Assembly (NCBI RefSeq): GCF_029023725.1
Contig: NZ_CP119075.1
Location: forward strand, 2,289,501 to 2,353,500
DNA: 64,000 bases
From: Synoicihabitans lomoniglobus
GTDB lineage: Bacteria; Verrucomicrobiota; Verrucomicrobiia; Opitutales; Opitutaceae
Direction of reading: 5' to 3'
Shown here piece by piece: positions 16,734 to 24,980 of this stretch (its first letter is position 1; each line of letters begins with the position of its first letter). The position numbers were made by a program, and so were the translations under genes. A model generated the notes under the pieces. It did not search any database. It was not told the origin of the DNA and was given only the letters and a program-made list of their open reading frames with translations.

Positions 16734-19040
16734 TTATTCCAATTCCACCGCGTCGAGGTCGTCTGCGGTCCAAGGACGGGAGCGGTTCATTTCCGCCTTA
16801 CGCACGGCAGTAACCGTCGCGGGGTCAACCGGATCGGCCTCATGCCCGAACGAGCGGCGCACATACGTCAAAACCGCCGCAATCGCGTCGTCGTCGAGCG
16901 CGCCGCCGAGCCCCGGCATTTGCGAGCCCCAGCCTTCCTTGCCCTGCAAAATCACGCGGGTGACCAGTCGCGGATCCCGGTCCAACAACTTAGACGCGAC
17001 CAGCGAAGGTGCGAGACCCGGCAGACCGCGACCGTCGGGCTGATGGCAACCGGCGCACAGCGCGAATTGAGCGCGACCCGCCTCGAAGCGGGCCAGTTCG
17101 TGCGCCGCCAACGGACGCACTCTTTTCGCCGATCCATTCGCGGTGCTCAACTTCTGCGGCTCGCGTCGTTTCGCGGCCGTTTCCATCGTTTCCTCCACGA
17201 AAGCCACCACTTCGTTGTCGGGCGCAGTCGGCCAGATGGACGTAAACATGACTTCGCGACCCGCGAGGCCGCTCTTAATTGCGTCGGCCATACCCAGGGT
17301 GTCATCGGTTTCTTGAGACAGCGCCGCTAAGGTCGCCAATACCTGGGTGCCTCCCGCCTCGCCCAGCGAAAGCGCTGCCTGCCTCCGCACCGTCGGATCT
17401 TTCGCCGCCGTAAGTTTTATCACCGCGCCCAGCATCGCGTCGTCCCCGATACGCAGCCACGCCTCGCTGAGTTGCAACGCGGCCACTTGCGCGATCACCG
17501 GGGATGCGAGACCGGCGATGACCGATTCCCGATCCAACGCATCGAGTCCTTCCAACGTCCATAACGCGTGTTGGCGCGCGAGCGGCGAGCCGTGCTTGAC
17601 GAGTTTTCGCAGCGCGGGAATCGCACGCGTGGCCCCACGCTCGACCAGTAGCCGCTGCGCCGTATCGCGCCACCAACCATTCGAGTGCGACAGCGTCGTG
17701 ACGAGTTCGTCGTCACTGGCGACATCGAGCGCCGGTCGACCCGGATCCACCCACCCGGCGGCCGGCGTTTCCGGCACCACTTTCCAAATACGGCCCATCC
17801 CGAGCGGAGCATCGAGCCCACGCGCTTCGATCTGCTTGCGCAAATAGGTGGTGAGGAAAATTCGGTGTTGAATAATCCCCCGATAGAAATCGAGCAGGTA
17901 GATGGCGCCGTCCGGCCCATTGTAGGCATTGACCGGCCGAAAACGCTCGTCGGTCGAGGTGACGAATTCAGTATCCGGATACGCATTGCGCGCGGTCAGC
18001 GAACCATCCGCCGTGGGCTCGACAATGACGCGCTTCACCAGATTGGCTGAAGGTTCGTTGATGAAGGCGTTGCCTTGAAACGCCGGACCAAAGCGCGCGC
18101 CACGATAGATCATGGGACCGCATGCCGCCGTCACGGTTTGGAGTTTCCACGTGTCGTCCAACATGCGGTAGCCACGGTTGATGCCCGGCGTGATGCGCGA
18201 GGGAAAGGTCGGCACGTCCTCCGCCGTGGCCGTCTGCACAGCCAGTGGGGCGGTCGACTCCAGACCCGGGTGCCGCCAGAAGTAGCTCGACCGCACCAGA
18301 TCCACCCGCAGCGGATCGGAATTGGTGTTGAAGTAGAGGCGACCGAGGTCGTCCTGATCCATGCCCCACTGTCCGCGCGGAAGCGTGTAATCCCGCTGCC
18401 AGCGCCCCGCCGAGAAGCGATGACGGACGTTGTGGTTGGCGCTGTAAATCCAGTTGTCCAGACTCCGATAGAGCGCGTTGGCCGTGTGTTCCGGATTGCC
18501 CGCCATTCCGTAGTCGTCGGCGATCACGGTGCGTTTATCGGCCACGTCGTCGCCATCCGTATCCTTAAAATGGTAGAGAAAAGGCGGTGCTCCCACCAAC
18601 ACACCGTCCGCCACCAAAGTCAGCGCCCGGGGCATCACCAGCCCGTCGGCAAACTCGACCCGTTGGTCCATGACGCCGTCACCATCGGTGTCGTCGAGCA
18701 CGGCGACCGTTCCGATCGGCAACTCTTCGCCCGCGCCTTCCGGATCGTGCATGTAACCGCGCATTTCCACCACCCAGATCCGGCCATCGGGGCCAAACTC
18801 AAAAGCAACGGGATCGTGCAACAGCGGGTGACTGGCCACCAATTCGACGCGATATCCCGCGGGCACCACGATCGACGCCAGGGCTTCGGCATCCGTGAGC
18901 ACCGGCGCCGGAGGCACCGCCAGATCCTCCGGTAAATCGCGCTGGGTCTCGCCCGGACGGTCGCCTTGTTGGGCGGTTAATATCGTGGCGGTGGCGAACC
19001 ATAGCGCCCCGCGAACCTTCGACGAAAATCCTCCAAACAT
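16734..19040 (-). CDS. PVC-type heme-binding dehydrogenase with HEAT repeats and cytochrome c domain
   Basis: 768 residues with an N-terminal hydrophobic export signal. Residues about 45-430 are a membrane-bound dehydrogenase-type propeller of the family restricted largely to Planctomycetes and Verrucomicrobiota (PAGYRVELVASHPLLHDPVA; FGPDGRIWVVEMRGY; GNPEHTANALYRSLDNWIYSANHN; YRGARFG; NAYNGPDGAIYLLDFYRG). HEAT-like repeats follow at 450-600, then a c-type heme site CAGCH near residue 661 with the distal Met candidate in GSQMPGLG. It is a periplasmic redox protein of unknown substrate. It lies about 100 bp upstream of the glycosyltransferase and 26 bp downstream of the transporter, all minus strand. 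Confidence 0.9.
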   Translation of the reverse strand: MFGGFSSKVRGALWFATATILTAQQGDRPGETQRDLPEDLAVPPAPVLTDAEALASIVVPAGYRVELVASHPLLHDPVAFEFGPDGRIWVVEMRGYMHDPEGAGEELPIGTVAVLDDTDGDGVMDQRVEFADGLVMPRALTLVADGVLVGAPPFLYHFKDTDGDDVADKRTVIADDYGMAGNPEHTANALYRSLDNWIYSANHNVRHRFSAGRWQRDYTLPRGQWGMDQDDLGRLYFNTNSDPLRVDLVRSSYFWRHPGLESTAPLAVQTATAEDVPTFPSRITPGINRGYRMLDDTWKLQTVTAACGPMIYRGARFGPAFQGNAFINEPSANLVKRVIVEPTADGSLTARNAYPDTEFVTSTDERFRPVNAYNGPDGAIYLLDFYRGIIQHRIFLTTYLRKQIEARGLDAPLGMGRIWKVVPETPAAGWVDPGRPALDVASDDELVTTLSHSNGWWRDTAQRLLVERGATRAIPALRKLVKHGSPLARQHALWTLEGLDALDRESVIAGLASPVIAQVAALQLSEAWLRIGDDAMLGAVIKLTAAKDPTVRRQAALSLGEAGGTQVLATLAALSQETDDTLGMADAIKSGLAGREVMFTSIWPTAPDNEVVAFVEETMETAAKRREPQKLSTANGSAKRVRPLAAHELARFEAGRAQFALCAGCHQPDGRGLPGLAPSLVASKLLDRDPRLVTRVILQGKEGWGSQMPGLGGALDDDAIAAVLTYVRRSFGHEADPVDPATVTAVRKAEMNRSRPWTADDLDAVELE

Positions 19041-19066
19041 GATCTAAGATAACAGATAGTCCGAAC

Positions 19067-20737
19067 CTAGCGCGGGTGACGATTCCGGATAAAACCGGCG
19101 ATGCCGATGACGAACAACAGCGCCAGCCCCACGAGTCCCCACATGCCGGCCGTGCCTCGATTGGTCAGCGCCCAGATACTGGCGAGTCCCGCTGCCGAGG
19201 TGGCCCCGACCATGAGCACGTTGCTGACAAAGCGGAAAGCGCCCCGGGGACGATTCTCCCCCAGCGCGCCCTTGCTGTTCATCAACAAGAGAAACGTGAA
19301 ATACGCGATCGGCAGCAACGTCGTCGCGATCACCGATGCCGGGATTGCCAATGCCGCCCGGGAGGCCCCGGTCCACACCACCGGCGCGAGAAAACCACTG
19401 ATCGCCGGCATGGCTGTGCCCACGCGAAACACGGTGCGATTCTCGTCTTTCTTCAACAACGCCCCGATCGCGATGCCGTTCATGAGGATCAGGATGATGA
19501 TGCTCGACCACGCCATCGCCACCACGCCCACCCCGAACACGAGATTGGCGCCACCCTTGCCCAATACCGGCGCGAGCGCGGCCGACAATTGACCGGCATC
19601 ACGCTTGGCCAGCATGGCCGCCATGCGGCGATCTTCCGGCGAGAGCAACGCACGCGTGCCGGCTTGTTCCTCGGGAGAGGCGGCCGTAAACGCCGCGCCA
19701 TCACGCTGCGCCAGGAATCCGTCCATCGACGCCGTGAACGCCCGCGCCATGGCCGGCCGCACCGCACCGTTCTCATCGAACACATCGTTGGTCTTGGTGT
19801 AAAAGGCACTGCCCGCCGCCAACACGAGACAGCTCGTCGCAATGATGAACGGAATGAAAAGCCCCAGCGAAAGATCACAGATCGACAGTTCGCGGTGCTT
19901 CTTCTTCCACCCCCGGCGCAACAGCGTGTAAGGCAACAGAAACGTCATGTTGATCCCCACGGCCGTGCCTCCCGCCGCAATGATCACATCGCGTTGCTGG
20001 GCGGAAATGATCGTGCGCCAAATCGATTCGTGCGCGCCGGTCGCCGCGGCGACCTCACCGAGTTGCAGCGTCGGTTCGTGCAACTGCCGGAAGTGCGGGA
20101 TAAACCCGCCGATGATGGATGAGATGTCGATCTGACCGCGCGCGATCAACATCGCCACCACCACAAAAAACGACAGCACGACCACGCCGACCAGCACCTT
20201 CAGCACCGCTTCAAATATGCGGATGCCGCGGCTCCCCGATTCATAGCCCCAGACGATCAACACGGACGACACGGCCAACCCCCCGCCAATGACCCAGGGC
20301 GCCACCGTGCTGGCCGCCATGCCCGGCATGAGGTTCTGTAGGATCGTGGCCGTCGCCAACGCAAACTGCGGCAACGCAAACACCACGTTGGCGATCACCG
20401 TCGCCACCGCCCATGCAATCGCCAGCACCGGCGTCAAATGGCGGCTCACCGTTTCCATCGGTTTTTGACCGGTCGAAAGCGTCACGTAAGCGATGGCCGA
20501 CAACATCGTGATGCCACACATCATGGCGAACGCCTGAATCCACAACAAATGGGGGCCCGCCAGGATGCCGATGAACAACGATCCGGCCAAACTGCCGCCC
20601 CCCAACGTAATCGCCCCCTGCAACCAACCGGGACCGGAAAGACGGGCGTAAATCGCCATGCGTCCAAAAAATGGGCGGGTTGCCGCTTTTTCGAGTAAGG
20701 CGTCCTCGGGAGACGCGACGTTGTAGTCGATGGCCAT
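19067..20737 (-). CDS. Nramp-family-like membrane transporter lacking canonical metal-site motifs
   Basis: 556 residues with about 11-12 hydrophobic helices. The first helix starts with the Nramp-type GPGWLQGA, but the DPGN metal motif of true Nramp transporters is replaced by GGGS, and the helix-6 MPH motif region reads GINMTFLLPYTLL. A long soluble loop (about residues 320-395) separates late helices. Known related Nramp branches with altered motifs transport other ions or act as sensors, so divalent metal transport should not be assumed. It is the first gene of a three-gene minus-strand group with the PVC-type dehydrogenase. Confidence 0.75.
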   Translation of the reverse strand: MAIDYNVASPEDALLEKAATRPFFGRMAIYARLSGPGWLQGAITLGGGSLAGSLFIGILAGPHLLWIQAFAMMCGITMLSAIAYVTLSTGQKPMETVSRHLTPVLAIAWAVATVIANVVFALPQFALATATILQNLMPGMAASTVAPWVIGGGLAVSSVLIVWGYESGSRGIRIFEAVLKVLVGVVVLSFFVVVAMLIARGQIDISSIIGGFIPHFRQLHEPTLQLGEVAAATGAHESIWRTIISAQQRDVIIAAGGTAVGINMTFLLPYTLLRRGWKKKHRELSICDLSLGLFIPFIIATSCLVLAAGSAFYTKTNDVFDENGAVRPAMARAFTASMDGFLAQRDGAAFTAASPEEQAGTRALLSPEDRRMAAMLAKRDAGQLSAALAPVLGKGGANLVFGVGVVAMAWSSIIILILMNGIAIGALLKKDENRTVFRVGTAMPAISGFLAPVVWTGASRAALAIPASVIATTLLPIAYFTFLLLMNSKGALGENRPRGAFRFVSNVLMVGATSAAGLASIWALTNRGTAGMWGLVGLALLFVIGIAGFIRNRHPR

Positions 20738-20916
20738 AAGAAGGGGTAAGTTGGGGTAAAAGACGAAATGTCAGTCGAGCTGAACCGGATACATTTGATC
20801 CTTTAACCAGCGGGGAGAGCGCAAATCAATTCAACCTGATGAAGCTACGCTCAACGTTCCCGGCTGCGGATCACGTGCTTCGTTGCGCGGACTCGTGTCC
20901 GGATTGATCGTCCGTC

Positions 20917-21843
20917 ATGTCTGTTGCTTCCGCCTCCGCCCCGCTCTCCCATTTGTCTCGCTACATCTACGGCACGACCCGGCTCGGCCACGCGGACAAT
21001 CCACTCGAGACCCGCCTCGCCATCGCTCGCACCGCTCTCGCGACCGGCGCCTGGTTTCACACCAGCGACCAATACGACAATGCGCTCGATGTCCTCGCGC
21101 AGGTGTTCGACGAGGATCGCACCCGGGTGCCCCCGATGATTTTCAAAGCCGGGGGCAACGACGCCGCGGAACTGCGGGCCAAGATCACCAGTCAGCTCGA
21201 ACGCGTCGGCATCGCCCGCATGGACGTCGCTCAATTGTGCTTTGGCGGCCCACTCGGCGAGGAACTCGCCGCGGGTGGCCCGATCATCTCGGACTTGCAC
21301 CGGCTGCGCGATGAAGGGCGCGTCGGTCGCTACTTACTTGAGGTCTTTCCGTGGACTTCGGCCGCCCCGTTGCGCGCCCTCGAAGCCGGCCACCTCGATG
21401 GCCTTGTCGACGGCATGATTTTCTACCTCAACCCACTGCAACGTTTCGCCTCCAACGCCCTGTGGGACGCGATCCAGGCCCACGACTTTCCGGTCGTCGC
21501 CATGCGCACCGTATGCGGCGCCCCGGTGCACCGGCTCCGCGATGTCCCCGGGGCTGCCTGGACCCCCTACCTACAGGAGCGTGCCACGGAGGTCGCCCCC
21601 CTCTTCGAGCGCTCCGGCGTCTCGGATTGGACGGAGTTTTGCGTGCGCTTTGCTCTCGGATTCAAAACCGTTGCCGCCACGGTGGGATCCACGAGTCGCG
21701 CGGACAATTTGGCGGCGTTTGTGCACGCCGTGTCGCCCGCCGAAATCGCCCCCCTGCCCGCCGACATTCAAGCAGACCTGACCGCCTTGCAGCGCCGCTG
21801 GTCCGATCAGGTGGATATACACGCCGAACCCTGGAGCATGTAA
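20917..21843 (+). CDS. Aldo/keto reductase-fold protein with altered catalytic residues
   Basis: 308 residues. The barrel pattern of the aldo/keto reductase superfamily is visible: YIYGTTRLG at strand 1, FHTSDQYDNALDVL, MIFKAGGN, MDVAQLCFGG, IFYLNPLQRFA, and TVGSTSRADNLAAFV for NADP binding. In the usual tetrad the first motif is FDTAxxY and the His motif is QLHW; here they read FHTSDQY and QLCF, so the Asp and His are replaced while Tyr and Lys remain. It may have lost reductase activity or catalyse something else. It is divergent from the transporter gene and followed by a membrane-anchored protein. Confidence 0.75.
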   Translation: MSVASASAPLSHLSRYIYGTTRLGHADNPLETRLAIARTALATGAWFHTSDQYDNALDVLAQVFDEDRTRVPPMIFKAGGNDAAELRAKITSQLERVGIARMDVAQLCFGGPLGEELAAGGPIISDLHRLRDEGRVGRYLLEVFPWTSAAPLRALEAGHLDGLVDGMIFYLNPLQRFASNALWDAIQAHDFPVVAMRTVCGAPVHRLRDVPGAAWTPYLQERATEVAPLFERSGVSDWTEFCVRFALGFKTVAATVGSTSRADNLAAFVHAVSPAEIAPLPADIQADLTALQRRWSDQVDIHAEPWSM

Positions 21844-21921
21844 TGATTGGATGGCCGAAACTTCGGCTTGGCTAGCGGGCGGGCCGACGTCAAAGAAAGC
21901 GCGACGCGCATCGCCAAACTC

Positions 21922-23202
21922 ATGTCGATTATCCCGCCCCCTTCCTCCCCTTCGTCGGGTCCGCTCGCGATGAGTCGTCCTCTCATCGCCGCGCTCATCG
22001 TATCCCTCACGCTCCCGTGGGTGGCGGTGGTGTTTGTGCTGCTGCGATTCACCCCGGCTCCGCCGCCCTCGGTCGAGTCCACCGCGATCACGCCTTCTCC
22101 GTCCGTCACCGACGCATTGAAACCCGAATTCGTCGCGACCGGTCGCTGGGGACAACTGGAGATGAATCGCATCATCATCGAGCCACCCGATGATCTCATC
22201 ACGGTCAACGCGCAACCGGTCACCCATATCGACTGGCATTTCCCCGGGTATTCCGACCTCGCCCTGCAAGACCTGTGGACCCGCGCCAAGCTGAGCCCGG
22301 ACCAAGCCAACTTCCTGACCAACCCGGACAACTGGAGCCGCCAATCCACCGGAATCTCGATCGGCGTGCCCAAGACCATCATCATGGGCCTGAGCCACGA
22401 ATCCCGCCAAATCGTGTATGCCGCCCTCTCCCGCCACGACACCAACCGCGGTCAATGGGCTCCCGCCAGCTTTCGCGCGGAAAGCGCCGCTGATTGGTTC
22501 GCCGACAGCGAGCTGACCGAGGACACCATCAACATCGTCCAACCGCTACTCTACCGACGCGGTGACTGCCTGTTATTTTCCGATTACTCCCTCATTCTGG
22601 CCGATCTGAAAACCCAACGTCAGCGCCTGCAACTGACCCGGGCCCTCGCCCGCTCCACCTCCCAACTGGTCAAGTTGCGCATCATGCCCGACACCAACAT
22701 GGAGAACCTCGTCGAGTATTGGTCGCTCGGGCAAAAACGCCGGGAGATCGAACCGCTGCTCAAATCACTCCCGCGACCGCCGGGCGGGTTCACCTTGGAC
22801 CTGATTCATCTGCTCCCGCCGGTCGCCCGACGCCTGCTCTACACCTACGCTTCCCCGCCGGCCCGCGACGAAGCCACCTTCCGGGACTGCCATTGGACAT
22901 CGCTCAATTTCGCCAACGCCGAAATCGACGACCGATATCGCGACATCGAAGAAGTGGTGAATGCCTATCAACAAGATTACCGTCCGGTCACGGACGCTCC
23001 CCGTTTGGGTGACATTTACTTGTTCGTCACCCGCGGCGATGTCGTCCTGCACTCCTGCGTCCATATCGCCGGTGACCTCGTGTTCACCAAAAACGGCTCC
23101 TGGGCCGCCGCCCCTTTCATCCTCATGCGCCTGCCTGACGTGATTTCCCTCTACCCCACCGACGAAGAGATCGAAATCCAGCATCTCCGCCGCCGCGAGT
23201 AA
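21922..23202 (+). CDS. Membrane-anchored protein of unknown function, weak NlpC/P60-like C-terminus
   Basis: About 426 residues if ATG 21922 is used; ATG 21847 would add 25 residues with no obvious purpose. One transmembrane segment near the N-terminus (LIAALIVSLTLPWVAVVFVLL) anchors it, with the rest outside. The C-terminal segment RLGDIYLFVTRGDVVLHSCVHIAGDLVFTKNG has the GD-(I/L)-x-F ... H-x-x-I ... layout of NlpC/P60 hydrolases. The active-site Cys usually lies earlier, and FRDCHWTSLNFAN could supply it. This assignment is tentative. It follows the aldo/keto reductase gene by 78 bp on the same strand. Confidence 0.6.
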   Translation: MSIIPPPSSPSSGPLAMSRPLIAALIVSLTLPWVAVVFVLLRFTPAPPPSVESTAITPSPSVTDALKPEFVATGRWGQLEMNRIIIEPPDDLITVNAQPVTHIDWHFPGYSDLALQDLWTRAKLSPDQANFLTNPDNWSRQSTGISIGVPKTIIMGLSHESRQIVYAALSRHDTNRGQWAPASFRAESAADWFADSELTEDTINIVQPLLYRRGDCLLFSDYSLILADLKTQRQRLQLTRALARSTSQLVKLRIMPDTNMENLVEYWSLGQKRREIEPLLKSLPRPPGGFTLDLIHLLPPVARRLLYTYASPPARDEATFRDCHWTSLNFANAEIDDRYRDIEEVVNAYQQDYRPVTDAPRLGDIYLFVTRGDVVLHSCVHIAGDLVFTKNGSWAAAPFILMRLPDVISLYPTDEEIEIQHLRRRE

Positions 23203-23457
23203 CGCACCGCGCGCACGTCCGTTCGCCGCTCAACACCGTTGCCGGAAGACCGACTTCCACAATGTCCGCCCCAACCCCAAGCCGGGTCGGCGTTCATCTG
23301 TGCAATCTGTGGTCAAGGCTTCTCCCTCAGCCAAAAGGCATTTCAACACCAAGACCGCCAAGCTCGCCAAGGTCCCCAATTCCGAGCTCTCGCGCGCTCC
23401 GCGGTCTTCGGGTCAAATCCCATCATTATGACCCTCACCGCCAGCGCTCCTCCCCCC

Positions 23458-23481
23458 GGGAACGCCGAGCTCCAGCTCGGC
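23458..23481. repeat. Single arm of the GGGAACGCCGAGCTCC repeat family
   Basis: 24 bases identical to 5682-5705 of the left arm of the inverted repeat at 5681-5748, here without a facing second arm. Two copies 18 kb apart show that the element is dispersed. Confidence 0.75.
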
Positions 23482-23874
23482 CCACGCCGCCAAACTTGAG
23501 CCGCAGATTTCTGCTGACGAAGCGGAGAAACTCCAAAACACGCGAACGCGGTTTGATTGCCGCAATACGGACCCAAATCGTCGCCAAGCCGCATCGAAGT
23601 TTTCCGGGGTCGGCTGAAAAAAATAACAAGGAGGCGGACTCCGTGATCAGCCGCCACAGCGCGGTTCTCTTTCGCGTAGAGCGACCCGACGCCATGAAAG
23701 AGCAGAATCGGCCTTGTTCAAAAAGTCAGGATGGACCCATTGGTGCATCCCCCCTCAGTTTCGAATATCCAGTTACGGGAATTACCTCGATTGAGCACGT
23801 GATAAAGCCCTCCCGGCCTTTCAAATCTCAATTTCCGCGATGCATCCATTCAGGCTCCCGTCACCTTAAATGTC

Positions 23875-23938
23875 AATTAGTCAAGATTGACCCTTTTCCG
23901 CCCTCCAATTAGTCAAGATTGACCCTTTTCCGCCCTCG
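23875..23938. repeat. Tandem 32-bp repeat, two copies
   Basis: Copy 1 is 23875-23906 and copy 2 is 23907-23938, differing only at the last base. The unit contains GTCAAGATTGACCC. It abuts the 5' truncation point of the group II intron remnant and may mark the recombination or slippage event there. Confidence 0.85.
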
Positions 23939-23944
23939 CGGGTA

Positions 23945-24505
23945 ATGGTCAGTCTGATACACTACGTGGAAGGTCGTTTGAAGTTGGTGGTCAATCGGAC
24001 GAAATGCCGCACCGGGCCACTGAAGGAATGCTCGTTTCTGGGCTTCACCTTCACGGCTCGCGGCAAGGTTGTCTGGACGGAGAAGTCCCGGCTACGGTTC
24101 AAAACCCGCCTCAAGGCGATCACCTCGCGCAAGCGCGGGGTGGCGGAGGACAAAGTCATCACGGAGCTTCGTCGCTACGTGATCGGCTGGCTGGGCTACT
24201 TCGGGATCAGTCACACCTACGGCGAAGTGCTGGCGCTGGAAGATTGGATGCGACGACGCGTGCGGCTGTATTACTGGAAACAGTGGAAGCAACCGCGCAC
24301 CCGGCGTCGCAACCTGATCAAACTCGGGGCCAACCCCGCCAAGGTGAAACTGGCGACGCGCAGTCGCAAAGGCTACTGGCGCATGAGCAGCAATAGCATC
24401 GTGCAGGCGGCGTTGACCAACGCCTACTTGCACGGGCAAGGGGTGCCAAACATGAGGGCAAAGTGGATCGCTATGCGTTACGGGAACGACGGCGTGCCCG
24501 CCTGA
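23945..24505 (+). pseudogene. Group II intron reverse transcriptase/maturase, 5'-truncated
   Basis: 186 codons corresponding to the C-terminal third of an LtrA-type protein. YVEGRLKLVVNRTKCRTGPL then CSFLGFTF is the last palm motif after the YADD box. The thumb/maturase X domain follows, then the group II intron maturase-specific domain (RRYVIGWLGYFGISHTY; LEDWMRRRVRLYYWKQWKQPRTRRRNLIKLG; GYWRMS). The fingers and the catalytic YADD are missing, so it cannot reverse transcribe. The ATG at 23945 is incidental. It reads straight into the intron 3' hairpins. Confidence 0.9.
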
Positions 24506-24506
24506 C

Positions 24507-24592
24507 GGAACCGCCCGGTGCCGAGCGGCACGCCGGGTGGTGTGGGACCTGTGGCCGATTGATCCTATATCAGTCGGTCACGGGGACCCGAT
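24507..24592 (+). ncRNA. Group II intron 3' end (domains V and VI)
   Basis: Immediately after the maturase stop is GAACCGCCCGGTGCC paired with a GGCACGCCGGGTGG arm, followed by TGTGGGAC, the domain V-like pattern that follows maturase genes of several bacterial intron classes. A second hairpin, GGCCGATTGA...TCAGTCGGTC (24552-24579), fits domain VI. The likely 3' boundary is ACCCGAT near 24592, ending in AT as is usual for the AY terminus. The 5' intron domains are absent from the window. Confidence 0.65.
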
Positions 24593-24959
24593 TCGGTTTT
24601 TTGAGAATTAGCCACTCTGGGGGATTCGAACTCGACTCCAATGCACGATCTATTTCTGTTCCAATATTTGCAATATAGACCTTTCCGAGAACAGGGCGCT
24701 CCTCTTTTTTATCCTCTATCGTGGGTCTTCCGAGTAACAGAAATTTACCATCGAGGGAACCTGCCGAAAGCACCGTGCCTTCGATGAGATCTAGTATCCT
24801 ACGATCCCCATTTCTAGCGTTGTAGTGAACGCCTCCGTGCTGAAATTTTTCGATTCGAATCGCTGCAAGTTCCCAAATTTCACTGCGCTTACTCATGTTG
24901 TGACACGATGAGCAAAGAGCGATTGCTAACAGCGATAAAGTAACGCGATGGGCAGACAT
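24570..24959 (-). CDS. Small lipoprotein, C-terminus apparently cut by intron insertion
   Basis: 129 residues from ATG 24959. The signal peptide ends in a lipobox (IALCSSC, Cys near residue 19). The mature part (NARNGDRRILDLIEGTVL; LDGKFLLLGRPTIEDKKEE) has no recognised family. The last residues are encoded inside the intron domain VI hairpin, so the natural end was probably lost when the intron (now itself truncated) inserted. Base composition is AT-richer than the surrounding genome, like the adjacent HNH gene, suggesting that both came in together. Confidence 0.55.
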   Translation of the reverse strand: MSAHRVTLSLLAIALCSSCHNMSKRSEIWELAAIRIEKFQHGGVHYNARNGDRRILDLIEGTVLSAGSLDGKFLLLGRPTIEDKKEERPVLGKVYIANIGTEIDRALESSSNPPEWLILKKPNRVPVTD

Positions 24960-24980
24960 GTGTATACCGAACGCCAGAGG

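Larger units (their letters stand above)
23203..23944. other. Non-coding stretch of degraded repeats
   Basis: 742 bp without a credible gene. It holds low-complexity phrases such as CACCAAGACCGCCAAGCTCG that resemble the CGTCTTGG-type run at 26713, one arm of the GGGAACGCCGAGCTCC family at 23458-23481, and a 32-bp tandem repeat at its right end. It looks like a graveyard of mobile sequence leading into the truncated intron. Confidence 0.6.

Noticed and set aside
23239-23912. Short frames in the 23.2-23.9 kb gap
   Set aside because: Composition is that of degraded repeat text with many Arg/Ser/Pro; no start site, domain or neighbour supports them.
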